Under the pieces are notes generated by a model, which saw nothing but the letters and a program-made list of their open reading frames with translations, was not told the DNA's origin and did no database searches. The position numbers were made by a program, and so were the translations under genes. Source: a virus. Taken from it: 59,131 nucleotides of DNA. Below are positions 32,192 to 40,138 of the stretch, piece by piece. Location: positions 1-59,131 of IMG/VR virus record IMGVR_UViG_3300044824_000068, one strand, 5' to 3'. Positions within the stretch are counted from its first letter, which is position 1, and every line of letters begins with the position of its first letter.

Positions 32192-34198
32192 ATGGCCTGG
32201 TACGACGATTGGTTAAAAAATAGGGTTCAGGGGCAGATAGAAGAGCTTTTGAAGGCTGACGGTGTTTCTGCTGTAACAGAAGTCCCACCTGGCGGTGTAT
32301 CATCGTTTGCTTCTCCAGAGACGCCAGCTGGTGCCGACGGCGACAAGTTGCCAGATATTCCAGAAGCAGATCATGATGCTGGAAAACAGATTGGTCGCAA
32401 GGCGTACGTAGACGATCCTTATTTCGACATGATTGGCACTCAAGTCAATTATAAGTTCAAACTAACGCGCATCTCCAACAAGACCCTTAAAGAAGTTTCG
32501 GTCCGTGATTGGCTCATCTCGGCCATTATTCAATGCCGCGTGGATACACTACTTAGGTTTTCTAGACCAGAACATCGTCGCTTCGAGATGGGTTTCCGCA
32601 TCATTAAGAGGGATTTCGAATCTCACTACACACCAGAAGAGAAGGACGAGATTTCAGCAATCGAAGACTTCGTATATAACTGTGGTCGTAAGGAAGGTAC
32701 TCCGCACGACGACAAAAGAAACTTCGGCGAGTTCTTGAAAGTGATCGGCCGCGACGCTTTGACATTCGGACATGTTGCCATTGAAAAGGTTAAGACAAGA
32801 GCAGGTGGTTTGCATAGGTTTCGTCCTCTCCCCGGAGAGTCGATGTACTTAATTAATAAGTCTCTCTCCAAGGAGCAGGTTAGTACCAATTCTATGAAGA
32901 GCTATCAGCTCACCAAACCTAAGAGCAACAATGATCCTAAGACTGATCAAGTTGTCAATGAAGTCGAGAATGACTACATTAAATACGTTCAGATCTCCTA
33001 CGATAATAGACCTCTTGCCACGTTTGGCGATGAAGATTGCATCTGGAAACTGTTCAACCCACAGAACTTCTCAGATTCTCTAGGATATTGCTACTCACCT
33101 CTTGAGTTGGCAATCATCAACATCACTAACCATTTGAACGTTGAAAACTACAATGCTAACTTCTTCACGCACGGTTATGCCGCTCGTGGCGTTCTTCACC
33201 TTAAGGGCACCGTAACGCAGCAGCAGCTTGCTAACTTCCGCAGAACTTTCTATAACAGCATCACTGGTCACCAGAACGCTTGGAGAACTCCGATCGTTGC
33301 GGGCCTTGATGAAGTTCAATGGGTCCCAATGTCTGCTAACGCTAAGGAGATGGAGTACCTCAACTACAACAACCATCTCATGCGCATCCTATGCGCTCAG
33401 TTCCAGATCGATCCGGTAGAGCTTGGCCTTGATTACCTCATATCTTCCAATGGCCGCGCTCCGATGCAGCAGGCTAGCAATGAATATAAGATCATCTACT
33501 CCCGTGAGCGTGGTTTAGTTCCGCTACTCATGTTCATCGAAGACATCATGAACGCTGACGTTCTGATGGCCCTGGATCCTGCTATAGCCGCTAAGTACAA
33601 GTTTGTATTTACCGGCATGACCGAAGAAACTCCTCAAACTGAGATTGCTCAGATGCAGGCGGAGATGACTGTTTGGAAGACGATGAACGATCTTCTCAAG
33701 CAGGCTCAAAAGGATAAGATCGACCAGGAAGTTGCCGATCTACCTCTCAACCAGGCATTCTGGGCACTAGTTGAGAAGAACTATACACGCGGCGAGATCC
33801 GCGAGAAATTCTTCGGCGACAAAGACGCCTCCAAGAGACGTGAGCTTCAGTATATTCCTGGGGATCCATCTTTCTTGAATTGGAATCAGTTTATTGCTAC
33901 CATTGACGCTCAGAAGAAGCAGGAAGCCCAGATGGCTTCGCAGCAAGATGCTGCCGCTCAGGAAGCTCAGATGAAGATGACTCAGGAGCAGCAGAAGCAC
34001 GACCATGCCGAAGCAGCACACGGTCGCGACAAAGAGAAGCATACCCTTGAGATGGAGCAGATCAAGGCTAAGGCCGCCAGCGATGCTGTCCAGCATGGGC
34101 TGAAGGATACTGCAAAGCAATTTGGTGCCTCTAAGGCATCAAACGTGGGTGGGCAAGAAGTCGCTAACCCAATGAACAAGAACGATGGATCAGAGTAA
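32192..34198 (+). CDS. Portal protein
   Basis: 668 residues following the large terminase, the usual place for the portal. Core features: VRDWLISAIIQCRVDTL near residue 105, YSPLELAIINITNHLNVENYN around 310, and the clip/stem region around QFQIDPVELGLDY. The last 100 residues are Gln/Lys/Glu/His-rich coiled coil (KHDHAEAAHGRDKEKH), as in portals with long barrels. Twelve copies should form the DNA entry vertex. The family assignment rests on length, position and these conserved segments. Confidence 0.85.
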   Translation: MAWYDDWLKNRVQGQIEELLKADGVSAVTEVPPGGVSSFASPETPAGADGDKLPDIPEADHDAGKQIGRKAYVDDPYFDMIGTQVNYKFKLTRISNKTLKEVSVRDWLISAIIQCRVDTLLRFSRPEHRRFEMGFRIIKRDFESHYTPEEKDEISAIEDFVYNCGRKEGTPHDDKRNFGEFLKVIGRDALTFGHVAIEKVKTRAGGLHRFRPLPGESMYLINKSLSKEQVSTNSMKSYQLTKPKSNNDPKTDQVVNEVENDYIKYVQISYDNRPLATFGDEDCIWKLFNPQNFSDSLGYCYSPLELAIINITNHLNVENYNANFFTHGYAARGVLHLKGTVTQQQLANFRRTFYNSITGHQNAWRTPIVAGLDEVQWVPMSANAKEMEYLNYNNHLMRILCAQFQIDPVELGLDYLISSNGRAPMQQASNEYKIIYSRERGLVPLLMFIEDIMNADVLMALDPAIAAKYKFVFTGMTEETPQTEIAQMQAEMTVWKTMNDLLKQAQKDKIDQEVADLPLNQAFWALVEKNYTRGEIREKFFGDKDASKRRELQYIPGDPSFLNWNQFIATIDAQKKQEAQMASQQDAAAQEAQMKMTQEQQKHDHAEAAHGRDKEKHTLEMEQIKAKAASDAVQHGLKDTAKQFGASKASNVGGQEVANPMNKNDGSE

Positions 34199-34349
34199 GC
34201 TATACATCAACGAGGACTCAGGGGAAGTTGTAACCCCAGAAGTTCACCACTCCATCATGATGCTAATCAAGGTGATGTTTAGACTAAGTATCATCGACGA
34301 AGAGCAAGCACTCAAAATAGCTTCAAAGTTTCAAATTCTGTTTGTATAA
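34185..34349 (+). CDS. Hypothetical 54-residue protein after portal
   Basis: Short frame starting inside the end of the portal gene (14-base overlap). The product is MDQSKLYINEDSGEVVTPEV followed by an amphipathic helix with MMLIKVMFRLSIIDEEQALK. The stop TAA overlaps the -10 box of the next gene. The codon pattern and tight coupling support a real gene. Confidence 0.55.
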   Translation: MDQSKLYINEDSGEVVTPEVHHSIMMLIKVMFRLSIIDEEQALKIASKFQILFV

Positions 34350-34350
34350 T
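34345..34350 (+). promoter_or_regulatory. -10 promoter (TATAAT) of the kinase-like gene
   Basis: TATAAT followed by ten bases before the ATG at 34361; a short leader without ribosome binding site. Confidence 0.45.
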
Positions 34351-34360
34351 CAAACAGAAT

Positions 34361-35191
34361 ATGGCGTTAATTATCCTAGAAGGTTTAGATAGAACTGGCA
34401 AGAGCTCCGTCGCTCAGATGTTTGAGAGACAGGGCTTTGAGCTTATTCATATGTCTGCTCCAGATAAATCTATGTCGCAGGAAGGTTATGTTGGACCTAG
34501 TTACCTCGATATGATGGTTGACATGCTTACGACTATAGCTGGTCGTGATGTAGTCCTTGACCGTAGTCACTATGGTGAACTAGTATGGCCTCAAGTGTAC
34601 GGCCGGAAGGCCCTCCTCGATGAAGACGACATGGAAATTCTGCGAGAGATAGAGAATAACATGGATGTCACTCGCATCCTGATGACAGATTCTAACAGCG
34701 ATGCTCATTGGCAGAGATGTGTTGACAATAATGAGCCTCTCACGAAGGTGCAATTTGTAAAGGCTAGATCGCTGTACTCTGGCATGGCGGATAAGTACGA
34801 CTTTGCCCGCAAGATGCTTAAGGACTTCCCTGATGCAGAGCAACCGTTACCCGCGAACAGTAAAGATGCCGCCAATCCTACTCCCGCTACCAGTGCTGAA
34901 GCTGATTCTTCTGCTAAGGAAACTGGAAATAATAAAACCAGTACTCTAAGTAAATCAAAAGAACAACTTAAGCTCGAGAGAGCAAATATCATAAATGAAG
35001 TCCTAGAGAAGCGCCTCATCAAGGGCAAGGGACCTATGTACGATGAAGTCGAACGTAGTGTTCGTCACTTCTTAAACACTGAACTGGGTAAAATTCTTGG
35101 GACAGCAACAGCAACACCCGGTCTTTCAAACGAAGAGATAGAGTTGCTTAAGTTTTTCTGCAAGAGATTAAAAGACAAGGAGACAGAGTAA
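34361..35191 (+). CDS. P-loop nucleotide kinase-like protein with C-terminal extension
   Basis: 276 residues. The N-terminal 160 form a thymidylate-kinase-like P-loop domain: LEGLDRTGKSS (6-16, Walker A) and VVLDRSHYGELVW (about 64-76, the DR motif that binds the monophosphate). A disordered Ala/Ser/Thr linker follows, then a helical C-terminal domain (ELLKFFCKRLKDKE). A separate full thymidylate kinase is at 42171, so this one may have another substrate or a structural role; it sits in the head gene cluster just after the portal. The next gene starts at its stop. Confidence 0.72.
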   Translation: MALIILEGLDRTGKSSVAQMFERQGFELIHMSAPDKSMSQEGYVGPSYLDMMVDMLTTIAGRDVVLDRSHYGELVWPQVYGRKALLDEDDMEILREIENNMDVTRILMTDSNSDAHWQRCVDNNEPLTKVQFVKARSLYSGMADKYDFARKMLKDFPDAEQPLPANSKDAANPTPATSAEADSSAKETGNNKTSTLSKSKEQLKLERANIINEVLEKRLIKGKGPMYDEVERSVRHFLNTELGKILGTATATPGLSNEEIELLKFFCKRLKDKETE

Positions 35192-35841
35192 TGAAGGGTT
35201 TTAGACAGCAAGCACAGGGTTCACGTAAAGAGAGACTTCGCGAGTTGGAGGTTGAACTTAAGAATCTATCGATGTCTTCTCGTATCAACCAGATGATGAC
35301 TCAACAGTTGATGCAGAACTTGAAGCCTATGCACGAAGATTTGGTTCGCACGACTGGCCTTATCCAGGAGCTGCAATACAAGGTCCTAGCGGCTCAGAAG
35401 GTTGCAGGTCTTGACATTGAGCTCCTCAATGCAGCGGCTAATGAGATGCGTTTGGCAGATTTCACCGATGCTTCTGATAAGGAAGATGCGAGAGCTGGTT
35501 TCACTGTGGGCGCTGTTGTAGATGCTGATAGCACCGTAGTGCTAACCTCTACGACCGAAGAGAAAGATCGTGGCATCTTCCGTTCACGTCTTAAACTATC
35601 CGAGTGCGGAGTTCCTGACCTAATTCAAGCCTTCACTGGTCGTGAGGTTGGAGCTAAAGCAGTCGTACAACTCAATGGGTTAGAACATGTCGTCGAACTA
35701 CTTGCTATCCGCCAACCAGCTCCAGCAGCAGCACCGGCAACTGAAGGAAGCGCTCAAGGAGCTGGAGATACAGCTTCGAATGCTCAGGGTGACGTCGCTG
35801 CTCCGCAAGTTGCGAGTTCTGAGGTAGCGGCTACCGCGTAA
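35191..35841 (+). CDS. Hypothetical head-cluster protein, coiled coil plus beta domain
   Basis: 216 residues. Residues 1-75 form a charged coiled coil (ELEVELKNLSMSSRINQMMT). The middle is a beta-type domain (AGFTVGAVVDADSTVVLTST), and the last 40 residues are Ala/Pro/Gly-rich and disordered. It lies within an overlapping chain of genes between kinase and protease. Function unknown. Confidence 0.6.
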   Translation: MKGFRQQAQGSRKERLRELEVELKNLSMSSRINQMMTQQLMQNLKPMHEDLVRTTGLIQELQYKVLAAQKVAGLDIELLNAAANEMRLADFTDASDKEDARAGFTVGAVVDADSTVVLTSTTEEKDRGIFRSRLKLSECGVPDLIQAFTGREVGAKAVVQLNGLEHVVELLAIRQPAPAAAPATEGSAQGAGDTASNAQGDVAAPQVASSEVAATA

Positions 35842-36254
35842 TGTCTGACGAAGATAACAAGATGGATGAGAGGTGCCCACGCGCTCTGGAAGACCTCCCG
35901 AGCGAGTGGTGCCCTCTTGCCGTCATGCGTCTTCGAGCCATCAGAACGGCCGGGCGCGAACTCACTGAAGAAGAAGAATCTAAGCTTCCTGGATGCCCAT
36001 GGGCTGTGAACCATCAGCTAGCTAACTACTGCTTCTTCAAGTACATCAAGGAATTCTCTGGCGATAAGCAACCCTCTGACATGGAGGTTGCTTCTTTGAA
36101 CTGCATGTCTGTAGATGCAGTGAAGAAGACCGAGAAAACTGCCCTCAACAAGATCAGAGAGACTGAGCAATTCAAGTCTTTGAAAGAGTCAATGGAAGGT
36201 GAGAATGTGGTCAATGAACATCATTCGGACGACGACTATAAAATTTACAGATAA
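35841..36254 (+). CDS. Four-cysteine protein with sigma region 4-like helix-turn-helix
   Basis: 137 residues. The N-terminal half has four regularly framed Cys: RCPRAL, WCPLAV, GCPWAV, YCFFKY, which could bind zinc or an Fe-S cluster. Residues about 78-110 read SDMEVASLNCMSVDAVKKTE then KTALNKIRE, which closely follows the consensus of sigma factor region 4.2 (EIA..L.MS...V...E..AL.KLR), the helix-turn-helix that contacts the -35 element. It could be a transcription factor. A sigma region 2-like segment occurs at the C-terminus of the protein at 45957. It starts one base into the previous stop. Confidence 0.6.
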   Translation: MSDEDNKMDERCPRALEDLPSEWCPLAVMRLRAIRTAGRELTEEEESKLPGCPWAVNHQLANYCFFKYIKEFSGDKQPSDMEVASLNCMSVDAVKKTEKTALNKIRETEQFKSLKESMEGENVVNEHHSDDDYKIYR

Positions 36255-36411
36255 GCAGCGAAGAGTCAGATACGATCTGGTAGACCTACTAGACAAGTTA
36301 GGTCTTAAGACGAGACCAATCCTATACATTGAGCCACTTGAGACTACGTTAAAGTGTATGACTTTTGACAGTAGCAATCTAGTTCTTTGGCCTAATCTCC
36401 CAAAATCATAG
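36205..36411 (+). CDS. Hypothetical small protein
   Basis: 68 residues from ATG 36205, preceded by GGAAGG; overlaps the previous gene by 50 bases. It contains KFTDKQRRVRYDLVDLLDKL, a basic then helical segment, and a short C-terminal part. No family recognised. It ends in TAG. Confidence 0.5.
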   Translation: MWSMNIIRTTTIKFTDKQRRVRYDLVDLLDKLGLKTRPILYIEPLETTLKCMTFDSSNLVLWPNLPKS

Positions 36412-36423
36412 TTAAGTCCCTGG

Positions 36424-36429
36424 TATAAT
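36424..36429 (+). promoter_or_regulatory. Extended -10 promoter (TGG-TATAAT) of the protease gene
   Basis: TGGTATAAT followed by eight bases before the ATG at 36438; a near-leaderless transcript. Confidence 0.5.
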
Positions 36430-36437
36430 TGAGTGGT

Positions 36438-38096
36438 ATGGCCAAGAAACCACTCGAGATTGATGCGTGTGCAGGGTCCCAGCTTAGGGATACCCAAGGA
36501 GAGATGCTCTCCGTTGAAGGCGCTGACATATCCGAACTCCAGGCTGGCAAGGGCCGCTGGAACGACAATCATGGTAAGGGCTTCTTCAACTCAGTTGGCA
36601 GGATTACTCACGCCAAGAAGATTTTTAAAGAAGAAGACTGCGACGACGACCGCCATAGATACTACTGGAATAAGGTCAAAGCTCCATATGTCTACGTCAA
36701 GGGCTATCTATATGATGACGAAGATCATCCAAATGCAAAAGCCGCTGCTGCCATCCTTCGAAACGTTCATAAGACAGATTGCCCGTTGAAACTGAAAGCC
36801 TCCGTAGAAGGCGGAGTAATTTCGCGAGGCATTTCCGACCCATCTCTTCTTGCTCGGACCAAGATTCACAGCGTTGCACTAACTTTTACTCCCGCAAACA
36901 ACGCCACCCTCGTGGAACCGTTGAGTCTTGATAAGTCTCAATATGATGAAGCTGCAGACATGGAGCTTATCAAATCTGTTATACACCTTGCAGAAACGAA
37001 CGTACCTTCATTCCGTCACATCGCTCGTGATGCCTCAGCGTCTAAGGTGAGAGATAACATCGGGAAGATCGTTGAATTGATGAAGGGTGGTAGCACCATC
37101 GACATCCCAACCAAGCAGGAAATCCTACAGTACGCCTTGGAAGCTAAGATCCAGAACAATGTTACGCTCATCCACGAGATGATAGAGGAAGAGCTTGATA
37201 AGGGTATTAAAGACGGTATGATGGGCGCAGCCATGATGGGCGCAGCCGCTTTAGCTCCGCACGCAGCTCAAGCACCAGTAAATGCCGTTCATCAACCAGC
37301 TGCTCAGCAACAGGTTGATCTATCTAAGATGCCAAAAGAACATCAGCTCTTCTATCAAGGTATCTCTAAGAAGAATCCTGTCCTTGGCGCGATCGGTATG
37401 GTCGAGTCTAGCGGTGGTTTAAACTACGCGCATAAGCCTATGGCACAGGGTATGCATAATGGGCATGTTGCCGGCGGTATGTTCGGTATGATGCCTAACT
37501 CTGCAGAATATGCTCTACGTACTAATCCTGCGTTGGCTAAGAAGTATCCTAAGCTAGCAGAAGCTGCTAAGGACATGAAAAACAACCATCACGTGTTCAC
37601 GGATACCTTTAATTCCGATCCTCAAACAGCTTATGACTTCGCTGACGCCCTCATGAAGAGAAACAAAGGTAAGACGAAGGACTTGAGTATGTTGATTCAT
37701 TCGTGGAATCATGGACTTAAGGGTACATTTGACCGTTATAAAAAACAAGGGCCAGACGCTGTCAAAAACGATGACTATGTCAAGGGAGTAATGGAAGCTT
37801 ACAATAAGTTAGCACCAAAGCAAAATAGAAAGCCAGCAAAGCGACTCAATAAGGCGCTCACAGCTGGCTACGGTGGGGCTGGTTCCCCAACCGCGAATAC
37901 TGGCGGCGGAGTTCTTCAGAGTGAAGCTTTGGAAGACGGTAGGGGCAGCAAAAATAGCGCATTTAAGTACGTCACCTGCGACGATTGCGGTAAGGAACAA
38001 ATTTACTCTAAGTATCAAGTGAAGTGCCGCGATTGTGGCAAATCGTTTCCTATGGAAAAGCTTCATAAGCTTTTTTTAGGTGCCATCGCTACATAG
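36438..38096 (+). CDS. Head maturation protease fused to a transglycosylase-like domain and zinc ribbon
   Basis: 552 residues with four parts. (1) Residues 1-165: prohead serine protease, with RDTQGEMLSVEGADI, likely catalytic His in WNDNHGK (H45) and Ser in LKASVEGG (S122), and a VALTFTPANN strand. (2) About 295-440: lytic-transglycosylase-like, with GAIGMVESSGGL (E323), AGGMFGMMP and IHSWNHGLKGT. (3) About 471-500: TAGYGGAGSPT then TGGGVLQSEALE, nearly the same as residues 28-54 of the capsid protein. (4) Zinc ribbon CDDCGKE then CRDCGKS. The protease should process scaffold and capsid; the transglycosylase may open peptidoglycan during DNA entry. Position just before scaffold and capsid supports the call. 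Ends in TAG. Confidence 0.78.
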   Translation: MAKKPLEIDACAGSQLRDTQGEMLSVEGADISELQAGKGRWNDNHGKGFFNSVGRITHAKKIFKEEDCDDDRHRYYWNKVKAPYVYVKGYLYDDEDHPNAKAAAAILRNVHKTDCPLKLKASVEGGVISRGISDPSLLARTKIHSVALTFTPANNATLVEPLSLDKSQYDEAADMELIKSVIHLAETNVPSFRHIARDASASKVRDNIGKIVELMKGGSTIDIPTKQEILQYALEAKIQNNVTLIHEMIEEELDKGIKDGMMGAAMMGAAALAPHAAQAPVNAVHQPAAQQQVDLSKMPKEHQLFYQGISKKNPVLGAIGMVESSGGLNYAHKPMAQGMHNGHVAGGMFGMMPNSAEYALRTNPALAKKYPKLAEAAKDMKNNHHVFTDTFNSDPQTAYDFADALMKRNKGKTKDLSMLIHSWNHGLKGTFDRYKKQGPDAVKNDDYVKGVMEAYNKLAPKQNRKPAKRLNKALTAGYGGAGSPTANTGGGVLQSEALEDGRGSKNSAFKYVTCDDCGKEQIYSKYQVKCRDCGKSFPMEKLHKLFLGAIAT

Positions 38097-38161
38097 TTCA
38101 ACAACTTTTTAAGCAACTCACTATGATGTGATCGCTATATATTTACTAAGGAGTAACTTTT

Positions 38162-38638
38162 ATGGCCGCACCATTATCACCTGAAGCATTAAACGCTTTA
38201 TCACTAGCATTTGGAACATCTGGCGCTGGGCAAGCCGCAGCATCGGCACTTGTTGCCAACGTCAATTCTTCTTTTAGAAACATTGCTCAGGCTACGCCTC
38301 CTGTCGCTGCCCCTGGAAGTAACGCTGGTTCCGGAGCCACAGTAGCTTACGTAAACGGAACAAACGCTACCGACAACGCTGGTCAGTTGGTTGTTACCAC
38401 TGGTTCAGGCGCCGCAGCTGGTCAGGTCGCTGCTGTGACATATATGGCACCACTTGCTGTTGCCCCAATTATCCACCTTATGCCATCTAATGCAGCTGCT
38501 GCTGCACCAGCTTATGGCACATACGTTATGCCAACCACTTCTGGTGGTATGTACACCGGTTTCACGATTAACACTGTAGGAACACCTGCTTCTTCCACTG
38601 TACACAACTGGAACTACATGGTTGTTCCTGGTCTTTAA
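38162..38638 (+). CDS. Probable virion (head decoration or spike) protein
   Basis: 158 residues, over 20 percent Ala, with small-residue beta-rich sequence (GAGQAAASALVANVNSSF, later HNWNYMVVPGL). It has an AAGGAG ribosome binding site in a 65-base leader. It is encoded between protease and scaffold/capsid genes. Composition and location suggest a capsid accessory protein; no family motif seen. Confidence 0.6.
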   Translation: MAAPLSPEALNALSLAFGTSGAGQAAASALVANVNSSFRNIAQATPPVAAPGSNAGSGATVAYVNGTNATDNAGQLVVTTGSGAAAGQVAAVTYMAPLAVAPIIHLMPSNAAAAAPAYGTYVMPTTSGGMYTGFTINTVGTPASSTVHNWNYMVVPGL

Positions 38639-38696
38639 TAGCTACATAGGGTAGTAAGTAGGTATATACGAGGCATGTTTAGGTAACAGGTCGTGG

Positions 38697-38702
38697 TATA
38701 CT
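38697..38702 (+). promoter_or_regulatory. Extended -10 promoter (TGG-TATACT)
   Basis: TGGTATACT followed by a 41-base leader that contains a strong AAGGAG before the ATG at 38744. Likely drives the decoration, scaffold and capsid genes. Confidence 0.55.
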
Positions 38703-38743
38703 AAGTAAATCAAGTTTTAACTTTCGAGTTAAGGAGCACGAAA

Positions 38744-39196
38744 ATGGCAAATATCACTTCAATTATTAACAAGATTGCACGTAATGCGCAGGTTCTTGGC
38801 ATCACCGTTGTATCTGAACAATACGATGCATTTGGTAATGCGTCGGTTACGCTGCAAGCTGACTCTGCAAATATCACTGTCAGTTATGTTCTAGCAGAAA
38901 TTCAGTACCCAATGGGTGGTGTTAATCCTATGGTTTCTCCGTACCTCGGTATCGGAATTGCAAACCCTGGACAACTACTTCTTCAGTCTTCGATTTCGTC
39001 CGGCGGCAACATGAGCGACATCATCAACGGACAAATCTCCGCACAGATTCTCGCAATGTGCTCTGGTTTTGACAATGATCTTTATCTCGCTAACGCTGCA
39101 TTCACTCCATCGGGTGGCGGTCCAAACGGCCCTGGCGCCGGTGGTTACTTTGTCCGTCTACGTGGCGACAATGACTTAATTGGAATGGGTAACTAA
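38744..39196 (+). CDS. Probable virion protein upstream of scaffold
   Basis: 150 residues with a beta-rich sequence (GNASVTLQADSANITVSYVL) and a glycine-rich stretch near the end (PSGGGPNGPGAGG). Good promoter and ribosome binding site. Its place between protease and scaffold genes suggests a capsid-associated protein. Family unknown. Confidence 0.6.
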   Translation: MANITSIINKIARNAQVLGITVVSEQYDAFGNASVTLQADSANITVSYVLAEIQYPMGGVNPMVSPYLGIGIANPGQLLLQSSISSGGNMSDIINGQISAQILAMCSGFDNDLYLANAAFTPSGGGPNGPGAGGYFVRLRGDNDLIGMGN

Positions 39197-39226
39197 TCGG
39201 GTCTTGATGCTTAACGAGGAGTTAAC

Positions 39227-40120
39227 ATGAAAGAAGAACTAAGAAAGAGTCTTACAGACCTGATTGACGAGACGCTACTTGAGCTTGAAGAGCTTAAGAA
39301 GTCACGTTTCTCGGCAAGTGAGATCGAAGTTAAAGGGCCAGGCGAAGGAATCGCTGGCAAGCCATCGAATGGCGATCTTCATGCTAAGGCAGAAGATAAG
39401 GATGAAGACGACGAAGACGAAGAGGCTGAGAAGGCTGAAGGTCAAAACCGTCAATCAGATCCAGATGGTGGTCATCACAAGCCAGTAGCAGGCGAAGGCA
39501 TGAAGAACACCAACGGTCGTCACTCTGAGAGCCCAGGCGCAAGCGTTATGCATGGCCAAGGCAAGAACAGTGAATCTGATCCTGGAAACACACAGCACGA
39601 AAGTGAGTCTGTTTCTAAGAAGGATGAAGACGACGACAAGAAAAAGAAGGATAAGGACGCTAAGGGCGGCGAAGAGCATGAAGCTGAAGAAAAGAAAGCT
39701 ATCGGCAAGCTCGCAAACCTTGCTGGCATGAAGAAGGGCGAAAGTCCTGAACAGGTTAATTCCGAAGTCCAAAAACTTGTTATGCACGGTCTCAAGAAGT
39801 CTCAGGAAGAAACTGAGAGCTTGATGAAGAGTTTCGTTGAAGAGAGAGTAAGACCTCTTGAAGATAAGCTCTCAACAATTCTTGATCTCGTGAACAAGAT
39901 TGCAGATCAGCCTGTTCCAACTAAGGGCCTAACCGGTCGCGCCATCCCACTCTCTAAGAGCGGTAATGAGTTCGGCGGTGAAAGTCTTTCTAAGAGCGAA
40001 GTAGCTTCAAAGCTATTCGAACTTAAGAAGTCCGGAACTAAGGTTGACTCTCTGGATATTACCAGAGCTGAAATGGGACAAGATCTGAATAAGATCATTG
40101 AGAAATATAAGATTTCGTAA
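39227..40120 (+). CDS. Probable scaffold / prohead core protein
   Basis: 297 residues, highly charged and helical, with acidic low-complexity blocks (KDEDDEDEEAEKAEG; KKDEDDDKKKKDKDAKGG) and a coiled-coil C-terminal third (EETESLMKSFVEERVRPLED). This composition plus its place between protease and capsid gene is typical of phage scaffolds, which are degraded by the maturation protease. The C-terminus (EMGQDLNKIIEKYKI) may bind the capsid shell. Strong AACGAGGAG-type ribosome binding site. Confidence 0.72.
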   Translation: MKEELRKSLTDLIDETLLELEELKKSRFSASEIEVKGPGEGIAGKPSNGDLHAKAEDKDEDDEDEEAEKAEGQNRQSDPDGGHHKPVAGEGMKNTNGRHSESPGASVMHGQGKNSESDPGNTQHESESVSKKDEDDDKKKKDKDAKGGEEHEAEEKKAIGKLANLAGMKKGESPEQVNSEVQKLVMHGLKKSQEETESLMKSFVEERVRPLEDKLSTILDLVNKIADQPVPTKGLTGRAIPLSKSGNEFGGESLSKSEVASKLFELKKSGTKVDSLDITRAEMGQDLNKIIEKYKIS

Positions 40121-40138
40121 TCAAAGGAGAGAACGAAG

